From Mycobacterium sp. (GTDB lineage Bacteria; Actinomycetota; Actinomycetes; Mycobacteriales; Mycobacteriaceae): a stretch of 64,000 nt of DNA. The notes under the pieces are model-generated. The model was not told where the DNA came from, searched no databases, and saw nothing but the letters and a program-made list of their open reading frames with translations. Positions 36,713 through 46,133 of this stretch are shown one piece after another. How positions within the stretch are numbered: the stretch's first letter is position 1; every line of letters starts with the position of its first letter. The DNA is taken from the NCBI GenBank assembly GCA_021732005.1, contig JAKFVT010000036.1:1-64000 (forward strand), given 5' to 3'. The position numbers and the translations under genes are program-made.

Positions 36713-38104
36713 ATGGACTCCACCGACATTGCCTTCGCCGGTGCTGCCGAGCAGGCACGCATGCTCGTCAACGGCACCATCACCGCCCCCGCCCTGTTGG
36801 AGTTGTACCTCGACCGGATAGCGCGCGTCGACCGGGAGTTGCGGGCCTACCGCGTGGTTCTCACCGACAGCGCGCGCCGGGAGGCCGCCGCCGCGCAGGA
36901 GTTGCTCGACGCCGGCGAACGCAGGCCGCTGCTGGGCGTCCCGATCGCGATCAAGGACGACGTCGACGTCGCCGACGAATTCACCTGCTACGGCAGCAGC
37001 GCCTACGGCCAGCCGCCGACGAGCGATGCACTGGTGGTGCGCCGGTTGCGCGAGGCCGGCGCGGTGATCCTGGGTAAGACGTCGGTGCCGGAAATGATGC
37101 TGTGGCCGTTCACCGAGACGATCTCTTTCGGCGCCACTCACAACCCGTGGGATCTGGAGCGCGCACCGGGCGGCAGCAGCGGCGGCAGCGGTGCGGCAGT
37201 AGCCGCGGGACTCGCCCCCATGGCGTTGGGCTCCGACGGCGCCGGATCCATCCGCATTCCGTCCACCTGGTGCGGGCTGTTCGGACTCAAGCCGCAGCGT
37301 GACCGGGTACCGATGGCTCCGCACGACGACGCGTGGTGCGGCTTGTCCGTCAACGGCCCGATGACGCGGACCGTGGAGGACGCCGCGCTGTTCCTCGACG
37401 CGACCTCGGCGCTGCCCGGGCCGTCGGGCGGGTTCGTCGCAGCCGTCAACCGTGAGCCCGGCAGACTCCGAATTGCCTTGAGCACCAAGCTCCCTCCGAC
37501 CATGCTCGGTCGAGTCGGGAAGGCGCAGCAGAAGGCACTCGACGGTGCCGAGACGCTGTTGCGCGATCTCGGCCACGAAGTGGTCTGGCGCGATCCCGAC
37601 TATCCGGCGTGGGCGGTGTACGGCCATGTGCTGCCGCGGATGTGGCGCGGCGCCTTCCAGGACGCGACCGCCCTGCCGCACCGGGAACGGCTCGAGCCGA
37701 GGACCAAAGGCATTGCCCGACTGGGCCGGATGATCTCCGACGCGCAGATCGCCAAGGTGCGCGCCGCCGAACCGGCACTCGCGGCGCGGGTCCAGTCGAT
37801 CTTCGACCACGTCGACGTGTTGATCACCCCCGGCACCGCGACCGGTCCGTCGCGCATCGGGCAGTATCAGCACCGCGGCGGGGTCGCGACGCTGGCGATG
37901 GTGTCGGCCCGGGTGCCGTTCAACGCCATGTTCAACGCGACGGGCCAGCCCGCCGCCGTCGTCCCGTGGGGCCTCGACGACGCCGGGGTGCCGCTGTCGA
38001 TCCAGCTGGTCGGGCGGCCCTCCGACGAGGCGACGCTGCTGTCGCTGAGCCACCAGATCGAGATGGCGCGTCCATGGGCTAACCGGAGACCGCCGGTCTC
38101 TTAG
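36713..38104 (+). CDS. amiB2: Amidase (amidase signature family)
   Basis: A 463-residue amidase with the Ser-cisSer-Lys triad: Lys81 in AIKDDVD, the glycine/serine loop APGGSSGGSGAAVAAG (151-166) holding the cis-serine, and the nucleophile Ser180 near GSDGAGSIRIP. It hydrolyses an amide in the cytosol; the substrate is not known. Length and position fit AmiB2/Rv1263 (462 residues). Its TAG overlaps the stop of the minus-strand glycosylase by three bases. It is divergent from the HIT gene. Confidence 0.92.
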   Translation: MDSTDIAFAGAAEQARMLVNGTITAPALLELYLDRIARVDRELRAYRVVLTDSARREAAAAQELLDAGERRPLLGVPIAIKDDVDVADEFTCYGSSAYGQPPTSDALVVRRLREAGAVILGKTSVPEMMLWPFTETISFGATHNPWDLERAPGGSSGGSGAAVAAGLAPMALGSDGAGSIRIPSTWCGLFGLKPQRDRVPMAPHDDAWCGLSVNGPMTRTVEDAALFLDATSALPGPSGGFVAAVNREPGRLRIALSTKLPPTMLGRVGKAQQKALDGAETLLRDLGHEVVWRDPDYPAWAVYGHVLPRMWRGAFQDATALPHRERLEPRTKGIARLGRMISDAQIAKVRAAEPALAARVQSIFDHVDVLITPGTATGPSRIGQYQHRGGVATLAMVSARVPFNAMFNATGQPAAVVPWGLDDAGVPLSIQLVGRPSDEATLLSLSHQIEMARPWANRRPPVS

Positions 38105-38598
38105 CCGGTCAGTGCCGCGTGCCACGCCGCCAGTTTGTCGGCGTAGCGCATGGTCTGTGCCGGGCTGGTCGACGGCAGACGCCCGAACGTGGCCGGCACG
38201 TCGAGGTGGACCAGCCGGGTGAAGTTGCGCTCGGCGGCCGCGCCGTTGAAGAGCACCCGCTCGATGCCCGGCCGGGCGGCGAAGTACGTCCCGAAGTCAT
38301 TGGGCACCATACTGTCCGGCTCGACCGCCGAATCCAGGCTGCCGACCCGTCGACAGTGCTTGAGGACGTCCCAGACGGTGACACCGTGGCGGGTCAGGAC
38401 CTCGATTCGATGCTGGTACGGCGCGTCCGGCTCGCATCCGAATACCTCACCGATGATGCGCCAGAACGCATTTCGCGGATTTCCGTAGTACTGCCCGCTC
38501 GCCAGCGACAGCACGCTCGGCATATTACCGAGGATCAGCAGCCGGGTATCGGGCGAGCCGATGGGCGGCAGCCCCTCCAGGAGCGGGGATCGTGACAT
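38101..38598 (-). CDS. Hypoxanthine/uracil DNA glycosylase of the UDG superfamily (HDG-like)
   Basis: A 165-residue protein of the DNA-deoxyinosine glycosylase type. Motif 1 is [20 protein letters not shown] followed by [15 protein letters not shown], and the late motif is LPSTSPAQ. Members remove deaminated bases (mainly hypoxanthine) from DNA. No active-site Asp equivalent of classical UDG is evident, as expected for this group. It is tail-to-tail with the amidase and head-to-head with the cyclase; I do not recall it between Rv1263 and Rv1264 in M. tuberculosis, so it may be a gain here (or a loss there). Confidence 0.82.
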   Translation of the reverse strand: MSRSPLLEGLPPIGSPDTRLLILGNMPSVLSLASGQYYGNPRNAFWRIIGEVFGCEPDAPYQHRIEVLTRHGVTVWDVLKHCRRVGSLDSAVEPDSMVPNDFGTYFAARPGIERVLFNGAAAERNFTRLVHLDVPATFGRLPSTSPAQTMRYADKLAAWHAALTG

Positions 38599-38610
38599 CG
38601 GGGTCGACGG

Positions 38611-38616
38611 TATACG
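38611..38616 (+). promoter_or_regulatory. Candidate -10 box of the adenylyl cyclase gene
   Basis: TATACG followed by 8 bases and the GTG start at 38625, consistent with a leaderless message. It lies 13 bases upstream of (divergent from) the glycosylase ATG. Confidence 0.4.
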
Positions 38617-38624
38617 TTGGGTTC

Positions 38625-39746
38625 GTGACCGAAACCGTCGACCCGGAGGCCGCCGGGCTGCTTGACGGGCTCACGGGCGATGCCCGTGCCCAACGGGCCG
38701 AACTGATTCCCTGGCTGGTGGAGCAGGGCATCACCGTCGAGGAGATCCGGGGGGCATTCGCGCCGATGCTTTTGCCCGGCCGCCGGATCTTCGGTGATGA
38801 CGGAACTCGGCTGTCGGCTCGGCAGATCAGCGAGCAGACCGGCCTGGACCTGGACCAGCTCCGGCGCTTCCAGCGCGCCAGTGGGCTCTCGACGGTCGAC
38901 GATCCCGATGCGGCGGTGTTCCTCAAACCCGATGCCGAGACGGCCGTACACATCAAGCGATTCCTCGATCTGGGATTCGACCCCGATCGACTGCTCACGG
39001 TCGTACGTCTTCTGGCAGAGGGGCTTTCGCGTGCGGCCGAGGCGATGCGTTACACCGCGGTCGCCACGACGATGCAACATCCCGGCACCACCGAACTCCA
39101 GATGGCCCAGGGCGCGCAGGTGTTGGTCAGCGCCGCGGCGCCGCTGCTCGGCCCGATGGTGCAGGACATGCTGATGCTGCAGCTGCGCCACGCCATGGAG
39201 ACCGAGGCCATCAACGCCAACGAAAGGGCCGTCGGCGCATCGCTTCCCGGCGCCCGCGACATCGCGGTCGCCTTCGCGGACCTCGTCGGATTCACCAGAC
39301 TGGGCGAGACGGTTCCGCCCGAGGAACTTGAACAGCTCGCCAACCGCCTCGCCGACGCGGCTCGCGATGTGGCGGTGCCACCGGTGCGGTTCATCAAGAC
39401 GATCGGCGATGCGGTGATGATGGTGTCCACGGACACCGCGGCGTTGCTCGACGCGATGTTGACTCTGGTAGAAGCCACCGAAGCCGATGACGCCCTGCCG
39501 CAACTGCGGGTGGGTCTGTCTCATGGGCAGGCCGTCAGCCGCGCCGGGGACTGGTTCGGCAGCCCGGTCAACCTGGCGAGCCGGGTCACTTCGGCGGCCC
39601 GGCCCGGTTCGGTCCTGTTGTCCGAAGCGGCGCGGGAACAGATCGGGGACGACGCGTCCTTCAGCTGGTCGTTCGCCGGAGCGCGGCACCTCAAGGGCAT
39701 TCAGGACGAAGTGAAACTCTTTCGGGCCCGGCGCGCTGGCGCCTAG
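38625..39746 (+). CDS. Class III adenylyl cyclase, Rv1264-like
   Basis: A 373-residue enzyme that makes cAMP from ATP. The N-terminal half (1-200) is the regulatory domain that in Rv1264 inhibits the enzyme until pH falls. The catalytic half shows both metal aspartates, Asp219 (VAFADLVGF) and Asp262, the purine-binding Lys258 ([10 protein letters not shown]) and Asp309 ([11 protein letters not shown]), and the transition-state pair Asn316/Arg320 (VNLASRVT). All needed residues are present, so it should be active. The GTG at 38625 aligns with the Rv1264 N-terminus ([20 protein letters not shown]); the earlier GTG at 38592 would overlap the glycosylase gene. Confidence 0.93.
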   Translation: MTETVDPEAAGLLDGLTGDARAQRAELIPWLVEQGITVEEIRGAFAPMLLPGRRIFGDDGTRLSARQISEQTGLDLDQLRRFQRASGLSTVDDPDAAVFLKPDAETAVHIKRFLDLGFDPDRLLTVVRLLAEGLSRAAEAMRYTAVATTMQHPGTTELQMAQGAQVLVSAAAPLLGPMVQDMLMLQLRHAMETEAINANERAVGASLPGARDIAVAFADLVGFTRLGETVPPEELEQLANRLADAARDVAVPPVRFIKTIGDAVMMVSTDTAALLDAMLTLVEATEADDALPQLRVGLSHGQAVSRAGDWFGSPVNLASRVTSAARPGSVLLSEAAREQIGDDASFSWSFAGARHLKGIQDEVKLFRARRAGA

Positions 39747-39873
39747 CTGCGCCGACTGTGGGGCTTATGTACGCTCCCAGGCCGTTTTCCGTGCATAGGG
39801 CCCACAGTGGGCGACGAGTTCGCTTGCAGTGAAACAGTGGCGAGCTCGTTGCAACACTGTAATCATGTAATTC
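39747..39873 (-). ncRNA. Candidate Mcr11-like small RNA locus with large hairpin
   Basis: In M. tuberculosis the small RNA Mcr11 is encoded between Rv1264 and Rv1265, divergent from Rv1265. Here the same gap (127 bases) holds an inverted repeat of 19-base arms, 39755-39773 and 39790-39808 (16 of 19 pairs), and an overlapping exact palindrome GCCCACAGTGGGC at 39800-39812. On the minus strand TACAGT at 39857-39862 could be a -10 box. Position is the main support; I cannot compare the sequence with Mcr11. The hairpin may instead simply end the cyclase transcript. Confidence 0.35.
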
Positions 39874-40446
39874 ATGAAGCATCAACACACACACCGTCGC
39901 CCCGGCCGACCCGGCGGCTGGCAGCAGGCCGATCAGCCCGACGCCACCGACGCCGGCGAGTGGTTCGCCGGTCGACTGCCCGAAGGATGGTTCGCCGGCG
40001 ACCCGACCGTGGTTGTCGACCGTGAAGAGATCACCGTCATCGGGCGCCTGCCCGCGACGGACACACCGGACAGCGACGCGCGCGCCGCGGGCCGGGCCTC
40101 CCGGTTCCGGGAGGACACTCGCTCCGAGCGCATTCGGATCGCCGAGGAGGCTCAGGACAAGTACGGTCGCAAGGTGTCCTGGGGTTTGGACATCGCAGCA
40201 GAGGGCTCCGCCGAACCTGAGCGAATCCTGTTCACGCACATCGCCGTTCCGGTGATGACCCGCCTCAAGCAACCCGAACGCCAGGTGCTCGACACCCTGG
40301 TCGACGCGGGCGTTGCCCGGTCGCGCTCGGATGCGCTGGCCTGGAGCGTGCGACTCGTCGGTGAGCACGCCGAGGAATGGCTGGCCAAGTTGCGCTCGGC
40401 GATGGCTGAGGTCGACGATCTGCGCGCCGAGGGTCCGGGGCTGTAG
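39874..40446 (+). CDS. Conserved hypothetical, position of Rv1265 (AbmR)
   Basis: A 190-residue soluble protein. The N-terminus is His/Arg/Gln-rich (MKHQHTHRRPGRPGG). Then come EWFAGRLPEGWFAGDPTVVV and a charged middle, ERIRIAEEAQDKYGRKVSWG. The C-terminal helical part, VMTRLKQPERQVLDTLVDAG followed by ARSRSDALAWSVRLVGEHAE, has the length and pattern of a ribbon-helix-helix or a similar small DNA-binding or dimerisation domain. By position it is the counterpart of Rv1265, an ATP-binding regulator of Mcr11; homology by sequence is my inference. The stop is followed in frame by three more TAG codons in a CTGTAG repeat. Confidence 0.7.
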   Translation: MKHQHTHRRPGRPGGWQQADQPDATDAGEWFAGRLPEGWFAGDPTVVVDREEITVIGRLPATDTPDSDARAAGRASRFREDTRSERIRIAEEAQDKYGRKVSWGLDIAAEGSAEPERILFTHIAVPVMTRLKQPERQVLDTLVDAGVARSRSDALAWSVRLVGEHAEEWLAKLRSAMAEVDDLRAEGPGL

Positions 40447-40464
40447 CTGTAGCTGTAGCTGTAG
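40441..40464. repeat. (CTGTAG)4 microsatellite at a gene end
   Basis: Four exact head-to-tail CTGTAG units. The first supplies the stop codon of the Rv1265-position gene; the next three repeat Leu-stop in the same frame. It lies between two convergent genes whose stops are 27 bases apart. Confidence 0.9.
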
Positions 40465-40473
40465 CGGGGAGTG

Positions 40474-41640
40474 TCAGCCCCGACCCGATCGGCCGGTCTT
40501 GGCGCCCTGCTTGGTACCGGCCTTCGGGCTCTTGGTCGACGCGGTTCCCTTGCCGGTCACAGACTTTCGTGACATCGCGTTCGACGAGGCCGACACCGAC
40601 TTCACCGATTCCTGCGCCGCGGCAGTCTGTGACTTGGGCGCGGTACTGGTTGCACTGGCTGCGGCTGCCGGCGGGATCTTGATGTTGATCGGGATGACGC
40701 CGCCCAGCTTTGTCGTTCCGATCGTGACCGTGCCGCCGATATTGCCCGTCACCGCAAGAGAACCAGCCTTCAGTTCGACCGTCAGCGAGTCGGGGAAGTC
40801 GATGCTGAGGACGTCTTTGCTGTTGATCGCCAGCAGAGCGCCGCCCAACATGGCTGAGATCGATACCCCGGCAATCACACCGCCGCACGACGCGGCGGCC
40901 GAACCCAGGCACAGTTTGGTCTCGGCCTTGAACTGCCCGCTTGGCAGTGTCGTGCCAATCTTGGTCGTCCCCAATTGAATTGACCCACCGCCACCACCGA
41001 AGTAGGGCGCGAAGCTCAGACCGGCCTTCAGGCCGCCGGAGGGCAGCACCGACAGTTGGGCCTTGTATTCGCCGAGAGTGACGCTGCCCCCGAGCATCGT
41101 CACGGGTGACGTGGCGCCGCCCTGTAAGCCGGCCTGGAGAAGCGTGCCGCTGACGCCGAAGCCGTATCCCTCGACCCCGCCTCGATATTCGAGGAGGTGA
41201 ATCTTCGAGGTGAGGTCGGGAGCAAAGTCGATCGTCGGACCGGCCGCGCCGAGCGGCGAGAACACGACCGAACTCTTCCACTCCGGTTCGAATCCGAGAT
41301 CCATGAGCGGGGCGGTCTGCGCCAAGGTGACAGGGAGAGTGAAGCTGCTCTTGACCTCGCCGGTCGGGCCGACGGAGGCGTCCCACCACGTATCGGCGGC
41401 ACCGTCGAGGCTTACCAGCCCGTTCGGCGAAACACCGGAACCGATGGTGAGTTTGCGCGCGACCCTCAGTGGACCAAGGATCCAGTCGAAATCGATGATC
41501 GGGATCGTGGTCGCGGCCAACTCGACGCCAGGCTGCACCGGAGGATTCTGCTCTCGCACCGCATCAGAATTTGCGGTGACCAATCCCGCCGCCAGCATGC
41601 TCGTGACCATCCCCGCCAGGACGGTCTGCACTATCGGCAT
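40474..41640 (-). CDS. Exported Gly/Ala-rich protein of unknown function
   Basis: A 388-residue protein that I do not recognise. A signal peptide covers about residues 1-24 (MPIVQTVLAGMVTSMLAAGL). Residues about 40-300 look beta-rich, with many short Gly-, Ser- and Thr-containing segments (LPVTLAQTAPLMDLGFEPEW, YGFGVSGTLLQAG, SFAPYFGGGGGSIQLGTTKIG), one possible disulphide (LCLGSAAASCGG) and a hydrophobic helix near 255. The last 70 residues are a basic Ser/Ala/Lys/Thr tail. It is reminiscent of mycobacterial outer-membrane or cell-wall proteins, which is only a guess. It occupies the place of Rv1266c-Rv1271c. Confidence 0.75.
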   Translation of the reverse strand: MPIVQTVLAGMVTSMLAAGLVTANSDAVREQNPPVQPGVELAATTIPIIDFDWILGPLRVARKLTIGSGVSPNGLVSLDGAADTWWDASVGPTGEVKSSFTLPVTLAQTAPLMDLGFEPEWKSSVVFSPLGAAGPTIDFAPDLTSKIHLLEYRGGVEGYGFGVSGTLLQAGLQGGATSPVTMLGGSVTLGEYKAQLSVLPSGGLKAGLSFAPYFGGGGGSIQLGTTKIGTTLPSGQFKAETKLCLGSAAASCGGVIAGVSISAMLGGALLAINSKDVLSIDFPDSLTVELKAGSLAVTGNIGGTVTIGTTKLGGVIPINIKIPPAAAASATSTAPKSQTAAAQESVKSVSASSNAMSRKSVTGKGTASTKSPKAGTKQGAKTGRSGRG

Positions 41641-41753
41641 TATTCAGCACCTCTCGCACGATTGGCACCGTTCGCGAAGTCGCGACCAGCGAGATCGCAG
41701 CGTATAGCAGGTTTGCTGAAATTGCGGGTTTACGGAAGTTTCCGCCGCGTCGG

Positions 41754-43661
41754 CTAGGCCTGCGTCATCGCGTAATATGCACCCCGGCGAGCGAGAAGCT
41801 CAGCGTGGCTGCCGGTTTCGACGATCCGGCCGGCTTCCATGACCAGGATGCGGTCGGCGTCGCGGATGGTCGACAGCCGGTGGGCGATGATGAAACTGGT
41901 TCGGTCCCGGCGCAATTTGGTCATCGCATGCTGGATCAGCAGCTCGGTACGGGTGTCCACCGAACTGGTCGCCTCGTCGAGGATCAGCAGCTGGGGGCGG
42001 GCCAGGAACGCCCTCGCGATGGTGATCAGTTGCTTTTCACCGGCACTGATGTTGCCGCCGTCATCGCTGACCCGGGTCTCATAGCCGTTGGGCAGCGTGT
42101 GGACGAACCGGTCGACATACGCCGCCCGGGCCGCCTCGATGACCTCGTCCTCACCTGCGCCGGGCTTCCCGTAGGCGATGTTCTCGGCGATCGTGCCGCC
42201 GAACAGCCAGGTGTCCTGCAGAACCATCCCGATTCGCGAGCGCAGCGACTCGCGACTGACCTCTCTGATGTCGGCGCCGTCGAGCAGGATCCTCCCGGCG
42301 TCGACGTCGTAGAACCGCATCAGGAGGTTGACCAGAGTGGTCTTGCCGGCCCCGGTCGGACCGACGATCGCCACCGTGCTGCCCGGCTCGGCGATCAGCG
42401 ACAGATCCTCGATCACCGGAGTGTCAGGCCGATAGCTGAACGACACGTTCTGGAATTCGACACGCCCGCCGCCGTTGCCGGCCAACGCGATTGGCACGTC
42501 CGGCGCTTCTTCGGGCTCGTCGAGAAAGTCGAAGACCCGTTCGGCGCTGGCCACCCCGGACTGCAGCGTGTTGTACATGCCGGCGACCTGGGTCAGTGGC
42601 TGGTTGAACTGGCGGACGTACTGGATGAAGGCCTGGATGCTGCCCAACGTGATCTGGCCGGTGGCGACCTGAAAGCCACCGACGACGGCAACCGCGACAT
42701 AGCTGAGGTTCCCGATGAATGTCGTGGCCGGTGAGACCAGGCCGGAAAAGAACTGTGCACCAAAGCTGGCGTGGTAGACGTCCGCGTTGAACTCGCGGAA
42801 CTTCTCCTGCGCGGCGGCCCGGTGCCCGAAGGTCTTGACCACGGTGAAGCCGCTGTACGTCTCCTCGATGTGAGCATTCAGCCTGCCGGTGTTGGTCCAC
42901 TGGGCGATGAACATCCGCTGCGAGCGGCGTGCGATCACCCGGGTCACCCACAGCGACAACGGAACCGTCACGACGGTGATCAGTGCCAGCAGCGGGGAGA
43001 TGCTCAGCATCATCGCCAATACCGCGAGCACGGTCAGCACCGACGTCAGCAACTGACTGATCGTCATCGACACCGAGGTCTGGATGTTGTCCACATCGTT
43101 GGTGACTCGGCTCAGCAACTCGCCGCGCTGCCGGGAATCGAAGTAGGACAACGGTAACCGGTGGACCTTGTCTTCCACGTCGGCGCGCAGCGAGGTGATC
43201 GTGCGCTGCACGATCACGTTGAGCAGTCGGGCCTGCGCCCAAATCAGCAGTGCGGCAACCACGTACAGCGCCAGCGCCAGCAGCAGGGTGCGGCCCACCG
43301 CGGTGAAGTCGACCCCGCGGCCCGGTACCACATTGGTTCCGGACAGCAGGTCGGCGAACGTGGTGTCACCGCGCGCCCGGGCCGCGGCGACGGCCTGGTC
43401 CTTGGTGATGCCGGCCGGTAGCTGTCGGCCGATGACTCCGTTGAACAGCAGGTCGGTGGCGTGCCCGAGGATGCGGGGACCGATCACACCGAGCGCGATC
43501 CCGACGATGGACAACGCGATGACCGCCGCGGTCGGCCACCTGTGTGGTGTCAGCCGCCGGATCAGCCGCAGCGCGGAACCGGTGAAGTCGCGCGACCTGC
43601 CCTGCCGAGGGTCTTGGCTCATCGCGCGCATGCCGCCGCCGCGGAACGCCGGCCCGGTCAT
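41754..43661 (-). CDS. ABC exporter half-transporter, Rv1272c-like
   Basis: A 635-residue fused membrane/ATPase protein. The six-helix exporter domain fills about residues 30-350. In the ATPase domain Walker A is [10 protein letters not shown], the signature is ISAGEKQL and Walker B ends [11 protein letters not shown]. Its N-terminus overlaps the stop of the upstream ABC gene (ATGA), so the two are made together and most likely pair as a heterodimer, as proposed for Rv1272c/Rv1273c. The substrate is probably a lipid or drug; Rv1272c has been linked to fatty-acid import. The N-terminal 14 residues before MSQDPRQ could be dispensable. Confidence 0.92.
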   Translation of the reverse strand: MTGPAFRGGGMRAMSQDPRQGRSRDFTGSALRLIRRLTPHRWPTAAVIALSIVGIALGVIGPRILGHATDLLFNGVIGRQLPAGITKDQAVAAARARGDTTFADLLSGTNVVPGRGVDFTAVGRTLLLALALYVVAALLIWAQARLLNVIVQRTITSLRADVEDKVHRLPLSYFDSRQRGELLSRVTNDVDNIQTSVSMTISQLLTSVLTVLAVLAMMLSISPLLALITVVTVPLSLWVTRVIARRSQRMFIAQWTNTGRLNAHIEETYSGFTVVKTFGHRAAAQEKFREFNADVYHASFGAQFFSGLVSPATTFIGNLSYVAVAVVGGFQVATGQITLGSIQAFIQYVRQFNQPLTQVAGMYNTLQSGVASAERVFDFLDEPEEAPDVPIALAGNGGGRVEFQNVSFSYRPDTPVIEDLSLIAEPGSTVAIVGPTGAGKTTLVNLLMRFYDVDAGRILLDGADIREVSRESLRSRIGMVLQDTWLFGGTIAENIAYGKPGAGEDEVIEAARAAYVDRFVHTLPNGYETRVSDDGGNISAGEKQLITIARAFLARPQLLILDEATSSVDTRTELLIQHAMTKLRRDRTSFIIAHRLSTIRDADRILVMEAGRIVETGSHAELLARRGAYYAMTQA

Positions 43662-45412
43662 CGGCCGCCCCCGACGTGTACGTCGACCGACTGGGAGTCG
43701 GCGAACTGCCCATAGGTCTCGCAGCCGGCCAGCAGCGTGTCGTGAGTTCCCGTGCCGACCACCCGGCCACCATCCATCACGACAATCGTGTCTGCGTGCA
43801 TGACGGTCGAAATGCGCTGGGAGACAATGATCACCGTGGCATCGGCGGATTCCTCACGAAGCGCCGCCCGCACCCGGGCGTCGGTGTGGACGTCGAGCGC
43901 GGAGAACGCGTCGTCGAACAGGTAGATCGCCGGACGCCGGATCACCGCGCGCGCGATCGCCAGTCGCTGGCGTTGCCCGCCGGAGAAATTGATGCCCCCT
44001 TGGGCGACCCTCATCCCGAGACCTTCGGGATGGGCGCGGACGAAGTCGTCGGCGGCGGCAACCCGCAGCGCCCGCCACATCTCGTCGTCGTCCACCACCT
44101 GTCCGGGGGCCGCACCGAGCGCCAGATTGTCGGCGACGGTGCCGGAGAACAGATATCCCCGCTGCGGAACCAGACCCAGGGTGGCCCAGAGGTGCTCGGG
44201 GTCGTAGTCACGTACGTCGATGCCGTCGACCCGGATCGCGCCGTCGGTGACGTCGTAGAGCCGGCAGATCAGGGATATCAGCGTCGACTTCCCGGACCCG
44301 GTGCTGCCGACGATCGCCGTCGTGGTGCCCGGCCGCGCGGTCAGCGAAACATCCTCCAGCACAGGGCGCTCCGCACCCGGGTAGCAGAACGTCGCGTTGT
44401 CGAGTGTGACCGCACCGCGGATGCCGCCGGCGGGGAGTTGTGGCGAGGCGGGGCTGGTGATCGCCGGCTCGGTGTCCAGCACCTCGGTGATCCGTTCCGC
44501 GCAGACCGAGGCTCGGGGCAGCATCACCAGAATCAGCGTGGCCATCAGAACCGCCATCAGGATCTGCATGAAGTACGACAGGAACGCGATCAGCGAGCCC
44601 ACCTGCATGTGGCCGGAGTCGATGCGCAGGCCGCCGAACCAGATCAAGGCGACGCTGGAGATGTTGATGGTCAAGGTGGTCACGGGCAGCATCAGGGCCT
44701 GCCACCGCCCGGCGGCCAGCGCCGTGTTGGACACGGCTGCGTTGGCGACCGCGAACCGGTCGCGCTCGAACGGTTCCCGGGCGAACGCCCGGATGACCCG
44801 GATGCCCGAGAGCTGTTCGCGCATCACCCGGTTGATACCGTCGATGAGCCGCTGCATGCTGCGGAAGATCGGCAGCATCCGCGACACGATCCAGAAGTTG
44901 GACAGCGCCAGCACCGGAACACTGACCAGCAGAAGCCATGACAGCCCGGCGTCCTGGTGGATCGCCATGATGATGCCGCCGACGCACATGATCGGTGCTG
45001 TCACCAGGGTCGTCGTGGTCATCTGGATCAGCACTTGGATCTGCTGAACGTCGTTGGTCGTCCGGGTCAGCAGCGACGGCGCCCCGAACCGCGCGGTCTC
45101 CCGCTCAGAAAACGTGGTGACGTGGTGAAACATCGCCGAGCGCAGGTCGCGGCCGAACCCCATGCCGGTTCGCGAACCGAAGTAGACCGCGACCACTGCG
45201 CACACCACCTGCAGTCCGGTGACGGCCAGCATGACCAGCCCGAGTTCGGTGATCAGTGCGGTGTCACCCTTGGCCACGCCGTCGTCGATGATCGCGGCGT
45301 TGACGGTCGGTAGGTACAAGGAGGCCAGGGTGCTGACGGTCTGCAGCGCCATTACCGCCGCGACCAGCCACCGGTACGGCCGGACATAGTGTCTCAGCAG
45401 TGCCAGCAGCAT
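43658..45412 (-). CDS. ABC exporter half-transporter, Rv1273c-like
   Basis: A 584-residue fused exporter: six transmembrane helices (about 15-310), then an ATPase domain with Walker [11 protein letters not shown], signature FSGGQRQRL and Walker [12 protein letters not shown]. The catalytic position after Walker B is Ala in DAFSALD where its partner has DEATSS, so this half probably carries a degenerate ATP site, common in heterodimeric exporters. ATG 45412 is chosen because it matches the MLLALLR start of Rv1273c; a GTG six codons earlier is possible. It is the first gene of the pair and divergent from lprB. Confidence 0.92.
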   Translation of the reverse strand: MLLALLRHYVRPYRWLVAAVMALQTVSTLASLYLPTVNAAIIDDGVAKGDTALITELGLVMLAVTGLQVVCAVVAVYFGSRTGMGFGRDLRSAMFHHVTTFSERETARFGAPSLLTRTTNDVQQIQVLIQMTTTTLVTAPIMCVGGIIMAIHQDAGLSWLLLVSVPVLALSNFWIVSRMLPIFRSMQRLIDGINRVMREQLSGIRVIRAFAREPFERDRFAVANAAVSNTALAAGRWQALMLPVTTLTINISSVALIWFGGLRIDSGHMQVGSLIAFLSYFMQILMAVLMATLILVMLPRASVCAERITEVLDTEPAITSPASPQLPAGGIRGAVTLDNATFCYPGAERPVLEDVSLTARPGTTTAIVGSTGSGKSTLISLICRLYDVTDGAIRVDGIDVRDYDPEHLWATLGLVPQRGYLFSGTVADNLALGAAPGQVVDDDEMWRALRVAAADDFVRAHPEGLGMRVAQGGINFSGGQRQRLAIARAVIRRPAIYLFDDAFSALDVHTDARVRAALREESADATVIIVSQRISTVMHADTIVVMDGGRVVGTGTHDTLLAGCETYGQFADSQSVDVHVGGGR

Positions 45413-45575
45413 TTCGCTACTGTTGCACACCCCTAGCGCGGCACCGCCGACGTTGTCGGGCCGCGCCGCTTTTTGCCGCCGAGAATCGCGACGAAGCGGC
45501 AGGTCAAGCGGTCTGTCGGTGGTTGCACCGAGGGCCTGCCGCTACAGTGCATGCTGTGACTTGCAGCAGGTGCGC

Positions 45576-46133
45576 ATGACAGCGACGCGCAAACTCGCGT
45601 TGGCTGCCGGGGTTGTAGCCATCGCGGCCTCCATCGGCGCATGCTCGGACTCGGGCAGCGGCCCCGGTCAGCCACAGGGTTCGCAGGCTCCCGCGCCGCA
45701 GTCGGCCAACGCCAAACACGGTCCGATGTTCCCCGAATGCGGTGGCATCACCGACCAGACGATGGCCGAGCAGACGCGGGTGACCGGCTTGGTGAACACG
45801 GCCAAGAACTCCGTCGGCTGTCAGTGGCTGGCCGGCGGCGGGATCCTGGGCCCGCACTTCTCCTTCACCTGGTACCGGGGCAGCCCGATCGGGCGGGAAC
45901 GCAAGACCGAAGAGCTGTCGCGCACCAGCGTCGAGGACATCAACATCGAGGGCCACAGCGGCTTCATCGCCGTCGGTACCGATCCGACTCTGGGGGACAA
46001 CCTGTGCGAGATCGGCATCCAGTTCAACGACGACTTCATCGAATGGTCGGTCAGCTTCGCCGAGAAGCCCTTCCCGCCGGCTTGCGACGTGGCCAAGGAA
46101 TTGACCCGTCAATCGATCGTGAATTCCAAATGA
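45576..46133 (+). CDS. lprB: DUF3558 lipoprotein LprB
   Basis: A 185-residue lipoprotein (lipobox IGAC, Cys23). The middle is almost the same as M. tuberculosis LprB in my memory: RVTGLVNTAKNSVGCQWLAG, PHFSFTWYRGSPIGRERKTE and DDFIEWSVSF. It is a DUF3558 fold with paired cysteines, anchored outside the membrane; function unknown. ATG 45576 is preferred; GTG 45570 two codons upstream has a better-placed CAGCAGG. The stop overlaps the lprC start (ATGA), so the two are coupled. It lies divergent from the ABC exporter pair, as Rv1274 does. Confidence 0.92.
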   Translation: MTATRKLALAAGVVAIAASIGACSDSGSGPGQPQGSQAPAPQSANAKHGPMFPECGGITDQTMAEQTRVTGLVNTAKNSVGCQWLAGGGILGPHFSFTWYRGSPIGRERKTEELSRTSVEDINIEGHSGFIAVGTDPTLGDNLCEIGIQFNDDFIEWSVSFAEKPFPPACDVAKELTRQSIVNSK

